Source: Sulfuritalea sp.
GTDB taxonomy: Bacteria > Pseudomonadota > Gammaproteobacteria > Burkholderiales > Rhodocyclaceae
Direction of reading: 5' to 3'
Length of the DNA: 64,000 bases
Assembly (NCBI RefSeq): GCF_017302275.1
Contig: NZ_JAFLDR010000006.1
Coordinates: 62,001 to 126,000, forward strand
Numbering within the stretch: the stretch's first letter is position 1; each line of letters opens with the position of its first letter. Positions 15,439 through 24,997 of this stretch are shown piece after piece. The notes beneath the pieces are model-generated. The model was not told the origin of the DNA. It searched no databases and saw only the letters and a program-made list of their open reading frames with translations. Both the position numbers and the translations under genes were made by a program.

Positions 15439-15978
15439 ATGGCGCGCTTGCAGGAATACTACAAACAAACGGTTGTCCCCGAATTGCTCCAGAAATTCGG
15501 CTACAAATCTATCATGGAGGTCCCGCGTATCACCAAGATCACCCTGAACATGGGTGTCGGTGAGGCGGTTGGCGACAAGAAGATCCTGGATCACGCCGTG
15601 AGCGACATGATCAAGATCGCCGGGCAGAAGCCGGTTGTCACGAAAGCAAGAAAGGCTATTGCCGGGTTCAAGATTCGCGAGGGTTATCCGATCGGGTGCA
15701 TGCTCACCTTGCGCGGGAATCACATGTTCGAGTTTCTCGACCGATTGATCACGATTGCCATGCCGCGCATTCGTGACTTTCGCGGTATCTCCGGAAAAGG
15801 GTTCGACGGGCGTGGCAACTACAACGTAGGTGTCAAGGAGCAGATCATTTTCCCCGAGATCGAGTACGACAAGATCGATGCGCTACGTGGAATGAACATC
15901 AGCATTACCACCACGGCGAAGAACGACGAGGAAGCGAAAGCGCTTCTCGCCGCATTCAAGTTCCCCTTCAAGAACTGA
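15439..15978 (+). CDS. rplE: 50S ribosomal protein L5
   Basis: L5 has 179 residues, binds 5S rRNA and contacts P-site tRNA and S13 across the subunit interface. The start [20 protein letters not shown] and the motif [19 protein letters not shown] are canonical. The sequence is of full length. Its position in the spc operon, between rplX and rpsN, is standard. Confidence 0.97.
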   Translation: MARLQEYYKQTVVPELLQKFGYKSIMEVPRITKITLNMGVGEAVGDKKILDHAVSDMIKIAGQKPVVTKARKAIAGFKIREGYPIGCMLTLRGNHMFEFLDRLITIAMPRIRDFRGISGKGFDGRGNYNVGVKEQIIFPEIEYDKIDALRGMNISITTTAKNDEEAKALLAAFKFPFKN

Positions 15979-15985
15979 GGGACGT

Positions 15986-16291
15986 ATGGCGAAACTAGCT
16001 CTAATCAACCGCGAAGAGAAGCGCGCTAAAACGGTGGCGAAGTACGCTGCCAAGCGTGCCGAACTCTTCGCCATCATCAACGATGTCAAGCTGTCGGACG
16101 AGGAGCGCATGGATGCGCGCCAGAAGCTCCAGCAACTGCCACGCAATTCCAGTCCGTCCCGTCAGCGCAACCGATGCACATTGACCGGACGTCCCCGCGG
16201 AGTGTTCCGCAAGTTTGGTCTGTGTCGCAACAAGCTGCGCGAAATTGCCATGCGCGGCGAGGTGCCTGGCATGACCAAGGCAAGCTGGTAA
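15986..16291 (+). CDS. rpsN: 30S ribosomal protein S14 (zinc-free form)
   Basis: S14 has 101 residues, the long form lacking the CXXC pairs of zinc-binding S14. The C-terminal signature [20 protein letters not shown] is intact, with only isolated cysteines. It is part of the 30S head. A GGGACG ribosome site lies in the 7-bp spacer after rplE. Nothing is unusual. Confidence 0.97.
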   Translation: MAKLALINREEKRAKTVAKYAAKRAELFAIINDVKLSDEERMDARQKLQQLPRNSSPSRQRNRCTLTGRPRGVFRKFGLCRNKLREIAMRGEVPGMTKASW

Positions 16292-16301
16292 GGAGAGCGC
16301 T

Positions 16302-16697
16302 ATGAGCATGACCGATCCGGTTGCCGACATGTTGACCCGCATCCGCAATGCGCAGATGGCGGAAAAGCTGTCTGTTTCGATGCCGTCTTCCAAGTTGAAG
16401 GTGGCAATCGCCAAGGTATTGAAGGACGAGGGTTACATTGACGACTTCGCCATCCGTGAAAGCGGTGCAAAGCCTGAGCTCGACCTGGCGCTGAAGTACT
16501 ATGCCGGTCGCCCCGTCATCGAGCGAATCGAGCGCGTTTCAAAACCTGGTCTGCGCGTCTACAAAGGCAAGGACGATTTGCCCCGCGTGATGAACGGACT
16601 CGGTGTTGCCATTGTCTCCACGCCCAAGGGTGTGATGACAGACCGCCGCGCGCGGGCCGGCAACATGGGCGGCGAAGTCCTCTGCATCGTCGCCTAA
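16302..16697 (+). CDS. rpsH: 30S ribosomal protein S8
   Basis: S8 has 131 residues, a central organiser of the 16S platform and the autogenous repressor of the spc operon in E. coli. The N-terminal [18 protein letters not shown] and the C-terminal stretch [20 protein letters not shown] are typical. The start could be at 16302 or the second ATG at 16308. The AAGGAGAG site fits the first. Confidence 0.97.
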   Translation: MSMTDPVADMLTRIRNAQMAEKLSVSMPSSKLKVAIAKVLKDEGYIDDFAIRESGAKPELDLALKYYAGRPVIERIERVSKPGLRVYKGKDDLPRVMNGLGVAIVSTPKGVMTDRRARAGNMGGEVLCIVA

Positions 16698-16709
16698 GGA
16701 GCTGCTGCC

Positions 16710-17243
16710 ATGTCACGTATTGCAAAATATCCGGTCGAAGTGCCGAAAGGTGTCGAGGTAACGCTCTCGGATTCCGAAATCGCCGTCAAGGGACCTCTTG
16801 GTACGCTTAAGCAGTTCATGTTGCCAGCCGTCACGATCGAGCGGGACGGTGAAAAGCTCCTGTGCCGTGCGGTTGAGGGTGCGCCGAATGCAGGAGCGAT
16901 GTCCGGCACCATGCGTGCGCTGCTCAACAACATGGTTACCGGCGTAACCAAGGGCTTTGAGAAGAAATTGACCCTGGTGGGCGTCGGTTACCGGGCCCAG
17001 GCGCAGGGGGCAAAGCTCAACCTTACGCTGGGTTTCTCCCATCCGGTTGTGCATGAGATGCCAAATGGGATCAAGGTTGAAACTCCGACCCAGACTGAGA
17101 TTCTCATCAAGGGGATCGACAAGCAGGTGGTTGGTCAGGTGGCTGCGGAAGTTCGTGCCTATCGGTCCCCCGAGCCCTATAAGGGCAAAGGCGTCCGTTA
17201 TGCCGACGAAGTTGTCGCGATCAAGGAAACCAAGAAGAAATAA
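16710..17243 (+). CDS. rplF: 50S ribosomal protein L6
   Basis: L6 has 177 residues with two related alpha/beta domains and binds helix 97 near the sarcin-ricin loop, where the elongation factors act. [19 protein letters not shown] and the C-terminal [16 protein letters not shown] signature are intact. A TAAGGAGC ribosome site precedes it. It is of ordinary length. Confidence 0.97.
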   Translation: MSRIAKYPVEVPKGVEVTLSDSEIAVKGPLGTLKQFMLPAVTIERDGEKLLCRAVEGAPNAGAMSGTMRALLNNMVTGVTKGFEKKLTLVGVGYRAQAQGAKLNLTLGFSHPVVHEMPNGIKVETPTQTEILIKGIDKQVVGQVAAEVRAYRSPEPYKGKGVRYADEVVAIKETKKK

Positions 17244-17258
17244 TCGAGGCGCCGAATC

Positions 17259-17612
17259 ATGGAAAAGAAACAAGCTCGACTGCGCAGGGCGCGCAAAACC
17301 CGCGCCAAAATTGCAGAGCTCAAGGTGGTGCGCCTCGCCGTGCATCGAAGCAATTTGCATATTTCCGCCCAGATCTTCTCGGGCTGTGGCACTCGGGTGC
17401 TGGCTGCGGCTTCCACCATGGAACCGGAAGTCCGGAGCCAGGTGCCGAACGGTGGCAACGTCAATGCTGCCAAGACGATCGGCAAGCTTATCGCCGAACG
17501 CGCCAAGGCAGCCGGTATCGAGCAGGTAGCGTTTGACCGCTCCGGTTTTCATTATCACGGCCGCGTCAAGGCGCTGGCTGAAGCCGCCCGTGAGGGCGGA
17601 CTCAAGTTCTAA
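17259..17612 (+). CDS. rplR: 50S ribosomal protein L18
   Basis: L18 has 117 residues and binds 5S rRNA with L5. The arginine-rich N-terminus [20 protein letters not shown] is the RNA-binding tail, and the C-terminal [20 protein letters not shown] is strongly conserved. It lies 15 bp after rplF and 11 bp before rpsE in the standard spc order. Confidence 0.97.
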   Translation: MEKKQARLRRARKTRAKIAELKVVRLAVHRSNLHISAQIFSGCGTRVLAAASTMEPEVRSQVPNGGNVNAAKTIGKLIAERAKAAGIEQVAFDRSGFHYHGRVKALAEAAREGGLKF

Positions 17613-17623
17613 GCGAGACGGAC

Positions 17624-18151
17624 ATGGCTAAACCACAAGGCAGGAAACAGCAGCAGGCCCAGGAAGAGCGCGACGATGGCATGCGCGAAAAGATGGTGTC
17701 CATCAATCGCGTTACCAAGGTGGTCAAGGGCGGCCGGATTCTCGGCTTTGCCGCGCTGACCGTCGTTGGTGACGGTGATGGCGGCGTCGGCATGGGCAAG
17801 GGCAAGTCCCGTGAAGTTCCGGTCGCCGTGCAAAAGGCCATGGAAGAAGCCCGCCGCAAGATGGCCAAGATCAGCCTGAAGGATGGGACTCTTCACCACT
17901 CGGTAACCGGCAAGCATGGCGCAACCACCGTACTGATGTCGCCGGCGTCCCCCGGAACCGGCGTCATTGCCGGTGGTCCGATGCGCGCGGTATTTGAAGT
18001 GATGGGCGTTACCGATGTGGTCGCCAAGACCATCGGTTCGACCAATCCCTATAACGTGGTGCGAGCCACGCTGCATGGTTTGCTGGCCATGAGCACACCG
18101 GCTGAAATTGCTGCGAAGCGCGGCAAGGCCATAGCTGAAATTCTGGAGTGA
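17624..18151 (+). CDS. rpsE: 30S ribosomal protein S5
   Basis: S5 has 175 residues and is a translational-fidelity and mRNA-entry protein. The double-stranded-RNA-binding-like N-terminal domain ([20 protein letters not shown]) is followed by a C-terminal domain with the G-rich loop [18 protein letters not shown]. The loop where spectinomycin-resistance changes occur in E. coli (around VVKGGR) appears intact. Three bases separate it from rpmD. Confidence 0.97.
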   Translation: MAKPQGRKQQQAQEERDDGMREKMVSINRVTKVVKGGRILGFAALTVVGDGDGGVGMGKGKSREVPVAVQKAMEEARRKMAKISLKDGTLHHSVTGKHGATTVLMSPASPGTGVIAGGPMRAVFEVMGVTDVVAKTIGSTNPYNVVRATLHGLLAMSTPAEIAAKRGKAIAEILE

Positions 18152-18154
18152 ACC

Positions 18155-18337
18155 ATGGCTGAAAAGACTATTAAGGTCACGCTGGTAAAAAGCATCATCG
18201 GCACCAAGCAGGATCACCGCGCTACCGTGCGCGGCCTTGGCTTGCGGAAGCTCAACAGTTCAGCAGTGCTCGAGGATACTCCGGCGGTTCGCGGCATGAT
18301 CCGTAAGGTGGCTTATCTGGTCAAGTGCGAAGGCTAA
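18155..18337 (+). CDS. rpmD: 50S ribosomal protein L30
   Basis: L30 is a 60-residue single-domain protein. The motif [20 protein letters not shown] is the family signature. It lies between rpsE and rplO as in other proteobacteria. The gene is short but complete, with an ATG start 3 bp after the rpsE stop. Confidence 0.95.
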   Translation: MAEKTIKVTLVKSIIGTKQDHRATVRGLGLRKLNSSAVLEDTPAVRGMIRKVAYLVKCEG

Positions 18338-18347
18338 GGGGAAACTG

Positions 18348-18803
18348 ATGGGCATGGAACTCAATAAAATCAAGCCGGGAGCCGGCTCCAAGCACGCGGC
18401 GAAGCGTGTCGGGCGCGGGATCGGCAGCGGTCTCGGCAAGACTGCGGGCCGTGGCCACAAGGGACAGAAGTCCCGTGCAGGCGGCTTTCACAAAGTCGGT
18501 TTCGAAGGCGGTCAGATGCCGTTGCAGCGGCGCCTTCCCAAGCGTGGCTTCGTCTCCCTGACGGCAAGCCGCAACGTTGAGGTGCGTCTTTCCGAACTGG
18601 ACAAGTTGCCGGTGGAAGATGTCGATCTGCTCGTGTTGAAGCAGGCAGGTATTGTTGCTGCGGATGCGTTGTCCGCCAAGGTAATTCTGTCCGGCAAACT
18701 CAATCGCAAGATCGCTTTGAAGGGTGTGGGCGCGACCAAGGGCGCGCGCGCCGCCATCGAAGCCGCCGGCGGCTCAGTGGCTGCCATTGCCGCCGCTGCC
18801 TGA
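18348..18803 (+). CDS. rplO: 50S ribosomal protein L15
   Basis: L15 has 151 residues. ATG codons at 18348 and 18354 are both in frame. The second gives [20 protein letters not shown], aligning with E. coli, while the GGGG site at 18338 is better spaced for the first, so the start is uncertain by two codons. The glycine/arginine-rich N-terminus ([20 protein letters not shown]) threads into 23S rRNA. The gene is followed 22 bp later by secY. Confidence 0.95.
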   Translation: MGMELNKIKPGAGSKHAAKRVGRGIGSGLGKTAGRGHKGQKSRAGGFHKVGFEGGQMPLQRRLPKRGFVSLTASRNVEVRLSELDKLPVEDVDLLVLKQAGIVAADALSAKVILSGKLNRKIALKGVGATKGARAAIEAAGGSVAAIAAAA

Positions 18804-18825
18804 CCGCGGACGAGGACAGGCGCAA

Positions 18826-20154
18826 GTGGCAACTCCCCAGGCAGCGGCTCTAGGCAAGGCAGGCAAGTTCGGCGACCTCTGGCGCCGGCTATGGTTCCTG
18901 CTTGGTGCCTTGGTCGTATTCCGGATTGGGGCGCATATTCCGGTACCAGGAATTGATCCGGTAAAACTCGCGGAGTTGTTTCAAACTCAGCAGGGTGGGA
19001 TTCTCGGCGTATTCAACCTGTTTTCCGGTGGTGCTCTATCGCGCTTCACGTTGTTTGCCTTGGGCATAATGCCTTACATTTCAGCGTCGATCATCATGCA
19101 ATTGATGACGGTCGCTGTCCCTACGCTTGAGGCACTGAAGAAGGAAGGTGAGGCCGGGCGTCGCAAGATCACGCAGTACACCCGCTATGGCACGGTCGGC
19201 CTGGCGCTGTTCCAGGGGCTGGGAATGGCTGTCGCTCTTGAGTCGCAGGCCGGGCTGGTACTTGATCCAGGTCTGATGTTTCGCTTCGTCACCGTTTTGA
19301 CGCTCCTGACCGGAACCATGTTCCTGATGTGGCTGGGCGAGCAGATCACGGAGCGCGGCTTGGGCAATGGCATTTCGATCATCATTTTTGCCGGCATTGT
19401 GGCGGGTCTACCCAGCGCCTTGGGCGGACTTTTCGAACTGGTTCGTACTGGTTCGATGCATGCACTCTCTGCCTTGTTCATCTGTGGCGTGGCGGTCTTG
19501 GTGACGGGCTTTGTGGTATTCGTTGAAAAGGGCCAGCGCAAGATACTGGTGAACTACGCCAAGCGACAGGTCGGCAACAAAGTTTACGGTGGCCAGAGTT
19601 CCCATCTTCCCCTGAAGCTGAACATGTCGGGCGTCATTCCGCCCATCTTCGCCTCGTCGATCATATTGTTCCCTGCGACCGCCGCCGGCTGGTTTGGAGC
19701 CGGCGAGGGCATGACCTGGCTCAAGGACATAGCGGCGACGCTTTCCCCGGGGCAGCCGATATACGTGATCCTTTACGCAGTAGCGATCGTGTTCTTCTGC
19801 TTTTTCTATACAGCACTGGTGTTCAACTCAAAGGAAACGGCAGACAACTTGAAGAAGAGCGGCGCATTCGTCCCGGGCATTCGACCGGGCGATCAAACCA
19901 GTCGCTATATCGACAAGATCCTGACCCGTTTGACTCTGGCAGGTGCGATTTACATCACGGCAGTCTGCCTGCTTCCCGAGTTTCTGATTTTGAAATGGAA
20001 CGTTCCGTTCTACTTCGGCGGCACTAGCTTGTTGATCATCGTCGTCGTGACGATGGACTTCATGTCCCAGGTCCAGGCCTACGTCATGTCGCACCAGTAT
20101 GAGAGTCTTCTGAAAAAGGCCAATTTCAAGGGGGCCGGTTTTCCGGCTCGCTGA
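18826..20154 (+). CDS. secY: Preprotein translocase subunit SecY
   Basis: SecY has 442 residues from a GTG start at 18826 ([20 protein letters not shown]). The frame is open further upstream inside rplO, but an AGG site at 18818-18820 and homology favour this start. It forms the ten-helix protein-conducting channel in the inner membrane with SecE and SecG. The plug and first-helix region ([19 protein letters not shown]) and the cytoplasmic loop [20 protein letters not shown] are recognisable. It ends 3 bp before infA. Confidence 0.97.
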   Translation: MATPQAAALGKAGKFGDLWRRLWFLLGALVVFRIGAHIPVPGIDPVKLAELFQTQQGGILGVFNLFSGGALSRFTLFALGIMPYISASIIMQLMTVAVPTLEALKKEGEAGRRKITQYTRYGTVGLALFQGLGMAVALESQAGLVLDPGLMFRFVTVLTLLTGTMFLMWLGEQITERGLGNGISIIIFAGIVAGLPSALGGLFELVRTGSMHALSALFICGVAVLVTGFVVFVEKGQRKILVNYAKRQVGNKVYGGQSSHLPLKLNMSGVIPPIFASSIILFPATAAGWFGAGEGMTWLKDIAATLSPGQPIYVILYAVAIVFFCFFYTALVFNSKETADNLKKSGAFVPGIRPGDQTSRYIDKILTRLTLAGAIYITAVCLLPEFLILKWNVPFYFGGTSLLIIVVVTMDFMSQVQAYVMSHQYESLLKKANFKGAGFPAR

Positions 20155-20157
20155 ATC

Positions 20158-20376
20158 ATGTCCAAGGAAGACGTAATTGAAATGCAGGGAGAAGTCGTCG
20201 AAAACCTCCCGAATGCCACGTTTCGGATCAAACTCGAAAACGGGCATGTGGTTCTTGGCCACATCTCCGGAAAAATGCGCATGCACTATATTCGCATCCT
20301 TCCAGGAGACAAGGTCACCGTGCAGCTCACGCCTTACGATCTTTCCAAGGGTCGTATCGTGTTTCGCGCCAAGTAG
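20158..20376 (+). CDS. infA: Translation initiation factor IF-1
   Basis: IF-1 is a 72-residue OB-fold protein that binds the A site during initiation. [20 protein letters not shown] and [19 protein letters not shown] are nearly invariant. In betaproteobacteria infA commonly lies between secY and rpmJ in the spc operon, as here, unlike in E. coli where it is elsewhere. Confidence 0.97.
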   Translation: MSKEDVIEMQGEVVENLPNATFRIKLENGHVVLGHISGKMRMHYIRILPGDKVTVQLTPYDLSKGRIVFRAK

Positions 20377-20402
20377 TTTGGCAATATTTCCGGAGAACTC
20401 CA

Positions 20403-20516
20403 ATGAAAGTTCTGGCTTCGGTCAAGCGTATATGTCGTCATTGCAAAGTCATCCGCCGCAAGGGCGTGGTCAGGATCATCTGTACCGATCCTCGCCACAA
20501 GCAGCGTCAGGGTTGA
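20403..20516 (+). CDS. rpmJ: 50S ribosomal protein L36
   Basis: L36 is a 37-residue protein with the zinc-ribbon ligands C-X2-C...C...H ([22 protein letters not shown]). It is the zinc-binding form. A GGAG site precedes the ATG by 8 nt. The TGA stop (20514-20516) lies inside the -35 box of the rpsM promoter. It is the last gene of the spc operon. Confidence 0.95.
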   Translation: MKVLASVKRICRHCKVIRRKGVVRIICTDPRHKQRQG

Positions 20517-20541
20517 TGGAGCGATTCAGATCAGATAGAAT
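20513..20541 (+). promoter_or_regulatory. sigma70-type promoter of the alpha operon
   Basis: TTGATG (20513-20518) and TAGAAT (20536-20541) are 17 bp apart. The -35 contains the rpmJ TGA stop codon, the same arrangement as at rpoC/rpsL. The -10 is inside a short inverted repeat AGAT-AGA-ATCT (20533-20543). The leader to rpsM is about 60 nt. Confidence 0.65.
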
Positions 20542-20609
20542 CTACGGTTTCGCGTTTTTCAGCAAGCCCACCCTACCGCATTCACTAACGGCGACGAACA
20601 GGTAAGCAC

Positions 20610-20975
20610 ATGGCTCGTATTGCAGGCGTCAACATCCCGAACCACCAGCACGCGGAAATCGCTCTCACGGCGATCTACGGCATCGGCCGTACCCGCGCAC
20701 GCAAAATCTGCGACGCTGTCGGCGTCAAGCGTTCGGTCAAGATCAAGGAACTCACGGACAGCGAGATGGATCGCCTGCGTGAGGAGGTAGGCAAGTTCAC
20801 CGTCGAGGGCGATCTGCGCCGCGAGACGACGATGAACATCAAGCGCCTGATGGATCTTGGCTGCTACCGCGGTGTGCGTCATCGCCGCGGCCTTCCCGTC
20901 CGCGGTCAGCGCACCCGCACCAACGCGCGAACCCGCAAGGGCCCGCGCAAGGCAATTTCGATGGGCAAGAAGTAA
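20610..20975 (+). CDS. rpsM: 30S ribosomal protein S13
   Basis: S13 has 121 residues, lies in the 30S head, and makes bridges to L5. [20 protein letters not shown] and the C-terminal block [20 protein letters not shown] are canonical. It is the first gene of the alpha operon, behind the promoter at 20513. In E. coli the alpha operon is repressed by S4 at the rpsM leader. I see no obvious pseudoknot by eye in the short leader. Confidence 0.97.
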   Translation: MARIAGVNIPNHQHAEIALTAIYGIGRTRARKICDAVGVKRSVKIKELTDSEMDRLREEVGKFTVEGDLRRETTMNIKRLMDLGCYRGVRHRRGLPVRGQRTRTNARTRKGPRKAISMGKK

Positions 20976-20990
20976 ACCAGGAACCATTAC

Positions 20991-21380
20991 ATGGCTAAGA
21001 CTGCAACCAAAGTTCGCAAGAAGGTCAAGAAGAACGTCGCGGAGGGTATCGCCCACGTTCACGCTTCCTTCAACAACACCATCATCACCATCACCGACAG
21101 GCAGGGTAACGCCCTGTCATGGGCGACCTCCGGCGGCGCCGGCTTCAAGGGTTCGCGCAAGTCGACTCCGTTCGCCGCACAGATTGCCGCGGAAGCGGCT
21201 GGCAAAGCTGCTCAGGAGTGTGGTGTGAAGAATCTCGAGGTTCGCATCAAGGGCCCCGGCCCCGGGCGCGAATCGGCCGTACGGGCACTCAATGCGCTCG
21301 GCATGAAGATCACCAGCATCACCGACATTACCCCGATTCCCCACAACGGATGCCGGCCGCCCAAGCGCCGCCGCATCTAA
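20991..21380 (+). CDS. rpsK: 30S ribosomal protein S11
   Basis: S11 has 129 residues and lies on the platform near the Shine-Dalgarno helix. [20 protein letters not shown] and the C-terminal [17 protein letters not shown] are family signatures. The N-terminus has the usual basic tail ([11 protein letters not shown]). The order rpsM-rpsK-rpsD-rpoA-rplQ is the standard alpha operon. Confidence 0.97.
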   Translation: MAKTATKVRKKVKKNVAEGIAHVHASFNNTIITITDRQGNALSWATSGGAGFKGSRKSTPFAAQIAAEAAGKAAQECGVKNLEVRIKGPGPGRESAVRALNALGMKITSITDITPIPHNGCRPPKRRRI

Positions 21381-21395
21381 GGCAGATACGACACC

Positions 21396-22025
21396 ATGGC
21401 CCGAAATCTAGATGCAAAATGCCGCCAGTGCCGCCGCGAGGGCGAAAAGCTCTTCCTCAAAGGCGAGAAGTGCTTCACTGACAAGTGCTCCGTCGAGCGT
21501 CGCGCCTACGCGCCGGGCCAGCATGGCCAGAAGTCCGGCCAGCGCCTGTCCGGATACGGCACCCAGCTGCGCGAAAAGCAGAAGATCCGCCGTATCTATG
21601 GCGTTCTCGAGCGGCAATTCCGCAAGGTATTCTTCGAAGCCGAGCGCAAGAAGGGCCAAACCGGTGAGAACCTGCTCAAGCTTCTCGAATCGCGGCTCGA
21701 TACCGTTGCCTATCGCATGGGGTTTGGCGTTTCGCGCGCGGAAGCTCGTCAGGTCGTGCGCCACAATGGCGTGCTGATCAACGGCAAGCGGGTCAACATT
21801 CCTTCCTACAGCGTGCGTCCTGGCGACGTCATTCAGTTGCTGGATGGCACCCGTGGCCATCTGCGCACCAAGGCTGCGCTTGATGCCGCCGAATCGCGCG
21901 GCTTTCCCGCATGGCTCGAAGTCGACGTCAAGGCCGGCAAGGGTGTGTTCAAGTCCTATCCGGCACGTGAAGACCTGCCGCCCTCGATCAACGAAGGTCT
22001 GGTCGTCGAACTGTATTCGCGCTAA
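21396..22025 (+). CDS. rpsD: 30S ribosomal protein S4
   Basis: S4 has 209 residues and is a primary 16S binder and fidelity protein. The N-terminal zinc-type cluster has four cysteines ([19 protein letters not shown] and DKCS), so it is the C+ form. The S4 RNA-binding domain ([20 protein letters not shown]) is intact. It is the autogenous repressor of the alpha operon in E. coli. A strong hairpin lies between it and rpoA. Confidence 0.97.
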   Translation: MARNLDAKCRQCRREGEKLFLKGEKCFTDKCSVERRAYAPGQHGQKSGQRLSGYGTQLREKQKIRRIYGVLERQFRKVFFEAERKKGQTGENLLKLLESRLDTVAYRMGFGVSRAEARQVVRHNGVLINGKRVNIPSYSVRPGDVIQLLDGTRGHLRTKAALDAAESRGFPAWLEVDVKAGKGVFKSYPAREDLPPSINEGLVVELYSR

Positions 22026-22037
22026 CCGGTAGTTTTG

Positions 22038-22064
22038 CGCCTGGCGTCCTTCGGACGCCAGGCG
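22038..22064 (+). other. Strong intercistronic hairpin between rpsD and rpoA
   Basis: CGCCTGGCGTCC (22038-22049), loop TTC, GGACGCCAGGCG (22053-22064): a perfect 12-bp stem. No T-run follows, so it should not terminate. It occupies half of the 61-bp spacer. Likely roles are mRNA processing or protection, or adjusting the ratio of RpoA to S4 (inference). Confidence 0.7.
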
Positions 22065-22086
22065 TCGTCCATTTGAAGGAATGCAC

Positions 22087-23064
22087 ATGCACACACTTCT
22101 GAAACCCCGCAGTATCGACGTCCAGCAGCTTTCGCCGGTTCATGCCCGCGTGGTCATGGAGCCGTTCGAACGCGGTTATGGCCATACCCTTGGCAACGCG
22201 CTGCGCCGTATCCTGCTGTCATCCATGGAAGGTGTCGCGCCGACCGAGGTATCGATCGAAGGCGTGCTGCACGAGTACTCGACGCTTGACGGTGTGCGTG
22301 AAGACGTGGTCGACGTGCTGCTGAACTTGAAAGGCGTCGTGCTGAAGATGCACAACCGCCGTGAAGCGACCTTGACACTCTCCCGCGATGGTGAAGGCGT
22401 GGTCACCGCGCGCGACATCGAAACCACCCATGATGTCGAGATCGTGAATCCGGACCACGTCATTGCCCATATCGCGCCGGGCGGCAAGCTCAATATGCAG
22501 ATTCGTGTCGAATCGGGTCGTGGCTATGTTCCCGCCAACCAGCGCGAGATCGCTCGCGAGAACCGCGCCATTGGCCAGATCATGCTCGATGCGTCGTTCA
22601 GCCCGGTGCGCCGCGTCAGTTACTCGGTCGAGTCCGCCCGCGTCGAGCAGCGTACCGACCTGGACAAGCTGATCCTCGACATCGAGACCAACGGCGCCAT
22701 CGACAACGCGGAAGAGGCGGTACGCACGGCGGCTCGCATCCTGATGGAACAGCTTTCGGTATTCGCCGACCTGGAAGGCACGCCACTGTCGGCCGAAGCG
22801 CCGAAGCAGACCACGGTCGATCCGGTTCTCGTGCGTCCTGTCGATGACCTGGAATTGACCGTTCGTTCGGCAAACTGCCTGAAGGCCGAGAACATCTATT
22901 ACATTGGCGACCTGATCCAGCGTACCGAAACCGAGTTGCTGAAGACGCCGAACCTGGGTCGCAAGTCGCTCAACGAAATAAAGGAAGTGCTGGCGTCGCG
23001 CGGCCTGACTCTGGGCATGAAGCTGGAAAGCTGGCCGCCGGCGGGATTGGAAAAGCTCGCATAA
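22087..23064 (+). CDS. rpoA: RNA polymerase alpha subunit
   Basis: RpoA has 325 residues from the second of two close ATGs. The GAAGGA site abuts the ATG at 22081 and is 6 nt from 22087, so [13 protein letters not shown] is preferred. The N-terminal dimerisation domain ([20 protein letters not shown]) and the C-terminal DNA- and activator-binding domain ([35 protein letters not shown]) are intact. It sits in the alpha operon between rpsD and rplQ. Its stop codon is in the loop of a perfect hairpin. Confidence 0.97.
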   Translation: MHTLLKPRSIDVQQLSPVHARVVMEPFERGYGHTLGNALRRILLSSMEGVAPTEVSIEGVLHEYSTLDGVREDVVDVLLNLKGVVLKMHNRREATLTLSRDGEGVVTARDIETTHDVEIVNPDHVIAHIAPGGKLNMQIRVESGRGYVPANQREIARENRAIGQIMLDASFSPVRRVSYSVESARVEQRTDLDKLILDIETNGAIDNAEEAVRTAARILMEQLSVFADLEGTPLSAEAPKQTTVDPVLVRPVDDLELTVRSANCLKAENIYYIGDLIQRTETELLKTPNLGRKSLNEIKEVLASRGLTLGMKLESWPPAGLEKLA

Positions 23065-23073
23065 GCGAGCTTT
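23052..23073 (+). terminator. Hairpin over the rpoA stop codon
   Basis: AAAGCTCGC (23052-23060), loop ATAA holding the TAA stop (23062-23064), GCGAGCTTT (23065-23073): a perfect 9-bp stem. It ends in only three Ts, so it is a weak terminator or an attenuator before rplQ, which follows 179 bp later. A translating ribosome at the rpoA stop would melt the stem. Confidence 0.5.
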
Positions 23074-23243
23074 CAGTGGAAACTTGCCTTCAGGTTAGTT
23101 GTAACTAAAGGCTCGCCTGATAGATTCACGCCGGGCTTCGGCACGGTCGCTTCGACCGCTTCACTTAGCTGCAAACTACTACTCGATAACCATTAACCGG
23201 CCACTTGCATTGCGCGGTGGCTGCAAAAAACGAGGGAATCAAA

Positions 23244-23633
23244 ATGCGTCACGGAAACGGACTTCGCAAACTCAATCGGACCTCGGCCCATCGCCAGGCG
23301 ATGCTGCGCAACATGGCGGTTTCGCTGTTGCGCCACGAGGCCATCAAGACCACACTGCCCAAGGCCAAGGAATTGCGCCGCGTGGTGGAGCCCCTGATCA
23401 CCCTGGGCAAGAAGCCCAGCCTGGCGAATCGCCGCCTGGCCTTCGACCGCACGCGCGACCGCGATATCGTCGGCAAACTGTTCGAGGTGCTCGGCCCGCG
23501 CTATGCCGCTCGCAACGGCGGCTATCTGCGCATCCTCAAGATGGGCTTCCGTGTTGGCGACAATGCACCGATGGCCTTCGTCGAGTTGCTGGATCGTCCG
23601 GCCGGGGAAGTGGTCGACGCGACGGCCGAGTAA
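23244..23633 (+). CDS. rplQ: 50S ribosomal protein L17
   Basis: L17 has 129 residues from the ATG at 23244 ([20 protein letters not shown]), preceded by GAGGGAA. An upstream in-frame ATG would add a non-homologous leader. It binds near the exit tunnel. The spacer from rpoA is 179 bp, longer than usual, and has no clear promoter. A bidirectional terminator follows, ending the 23-kb ribosomal cluster. Confidence 0.97.
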   Translation: MRHGNGLRKLNRTSAHRQAMLRNMAVSLLRHEAIKTTLPKAKELRRVVEPLITLGKKPSLANRRLAFDRTRDRDIVGKLFEVLGPRYAARNGGYLRILKMGFRVGDNAPMAFVELLDRPAGEVVDATAE

Positions 23634-23650
23634 GTTCATCGCGCTCACCA

Positions 23651-23678
23651 AAAAGGCCAGGCATTGCCTGGCTTTTTT
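23651..23678. terminator. Bidirectional intrinsic terminator between rplQ and cysN
   Basis: GCCAGGC (23656-23662), loop ATT, GCCTGGC (23666-23672), followed by six Ts on the + strand (23673-23678) and preceded by an A-run (23650-23654) that serves as the U-tract on the - strand. It separates the convergent rplQ and cysN genes. Confidence 0.9.
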
Positions 23679-23698
23679 GTTTCCTGCGACGGCCGCGA

Positions 23699-24997
23699 TC
23701 AGAGGATCATCCCGGCCCCGACCGTGTTGTTATTGCTTTCGTCGATCACGATGAAGGCGCCGGTGGCGCGATTCTCGGCATAGCGATCGACGACCAGCGG
23801 CTGCGCCAGCTTGAAGGCGACGCGGGCAATGTCGTTCATGCCGAGCCCTTCTGCCGCAACCTGCTGCAATGAATTGATGTCGAGCCGGTAGGCGATGCCG
23901 TCGAGCAAGGCGCGCGAGTCCCGCGTCGTCTGGCGGATCAGGTATTTGCGCTGGGCATCGAGCGGGCACTCGCCCAGCCAGCACAGCATCGCTTCGATGC
24001 GCCGTGTCACCAGCGCCGACTCTTTGGTTTCGCCACGAACAATCATGTCGCCGCGCGAGATGTCGATCTCGTCTTCCAGCAACAAGGTCACCGACTGTTC
24101 GGCGACGGCGCGCTGCAATGCGCGGCCGCCAAGCTCGATGCCCTTGACGCGGCTGCGCCGCTCGGACGGCAGCGCCACGACCTCGTTACCGACGGCAATC
24201 TCGCCCGATTCGACGCGCCCCATGAAGCCACGGTAGTCGTGCAGCAGCGGATCGTCAGCCCGCTGCGGACGGCAGACATACTGCACCGGGAAGCGGAAGC
24301 GCTCATCGCTTTCGCTGTGCGCGACAGGCGCCGACTCGAGGATGTCGATCAGGGTAGGCCCCTCGTACCAGTCGAGGTTGTCGCCGCGATCGACCAGCAT
24401 GTCGCCGTTCAGCGCCGACAGCGGAATGAAGCGCACTTCCTCGATGCCCAGCTGGCTCGCAAAGTCGAGGTAGTCGCCGCGAATGCGTTCGAAGACCGCG
24501 CGGTCGTAGCCGACCAGGTCCATCTTGTTCACCGCGACGACCAGGTGCGGAATGCCGACCAGGTGGGCCAGGTACGAGTGGCGCCGAGTCTGCGTCAGCA
24601 CGCCCTTCCTGGCGTCAATCAGGATGATCGCCAGATTGGCGGTCGAGGCGGCGGTGACCATGTTGCGCGTGTACTGCTCATGCCCCGGCGCGTCGGCGAT
24701 GATGTATTTGCGCCGGCCGGTGCTGCAGTAGCGATAGGCGACGTCGATGGTGATGCCCTGCTCGCGTTCGGCCTGCAGGCCGTCGGTCAGCAGCGACAGA
24801 TCGACCGCCTCCATGCCACGCCGCAACGAGGTCTTCTCGATGGCGTGCAGCGTGTCGGCAAGAATCGCCTTGGTGTCGTAAAGCAGGCGGCCGATCAGCG
24901 TGCTCTTGCCGTCATCGACGCTGCCGCAGGTGAGGAAGCGCAGCAAGCCGTTGTCCACCGGACTGCCAAACTCGGGAATGTGTTCGATCGCGCTCAT
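23699..24997 (-). CDS. cysN: Sulfate adenylyltransferase subunit 1 (GTPase)
   Basis: CysN has 432 residues and is the GTPase that drives the CysD-catalysed conversion of sulfate and ATP to APS. Translation-factor-like motifs are present: P-loop GSVDDGKSTLIGRLLYD, DAPGHEQYTRNM, and NKMDLVG. There is no C-terminal CysC (APS kinase) fusion, consistent with direct APS reduction by the CysH here. It overlaps cysD by 1 bp (TGATG-type junction). A degenerate R1-like 23-mer lies inside at 24000-24022 (encoding ESALVTRR). Confidence 0.96.
   Translation of the reverse strand: MSAIEHIPEFGSPVDNGLLRFLTCGSVDDGKSTLIGRLLYDTKAILADTLHAIEKTSLRRGMEAVDLSLLTDGLQAEREQGITIDVAYRYCSTGRRKYIIADAPGHEQYTRNMVTAASTANLAIILIDARKGVLTQTRRHSYLAHLVGIPHLVVAVNKMDLVGYDRAVFERIRGDYLDFASQLGIEEVRFIPLSALNGDMLVDRGDNLDWYEGPTLIDILESAPVAHSESDERFRFPVQYVCRPQRADDPLLHDYRGFMGRVESGEIAVGNEVVALPSERRSRVKGIELGGRALQRAVAEQSVTLLLEDEIDISRGDMIVRGETKESALVTRRIEAMLCWLGECPLDAQRKYLIRQTTRDSRALLDGIAYRLDINSLQQVAAEGLGMNDIARVAFKLAQPLVVDRYAENRATGAFIVIDESNNNTVGAGMIL
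24000..24022 (-). repeat. R1-like 23-mer inside cysN (copy J)
   Basis: On the + strand it reads CGCCGTGTCACC then AGCGCCGACTC, matching the intergenic R1 copy at 36406 at 21 of 23 positions. It encodes ESALVTRR in CysN, in a region that seems about two residues longer than in E. coli CysN. It may be a degenerate R1 copy or a coincidence helped by GC-rich codons. Confidence 0.4.
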
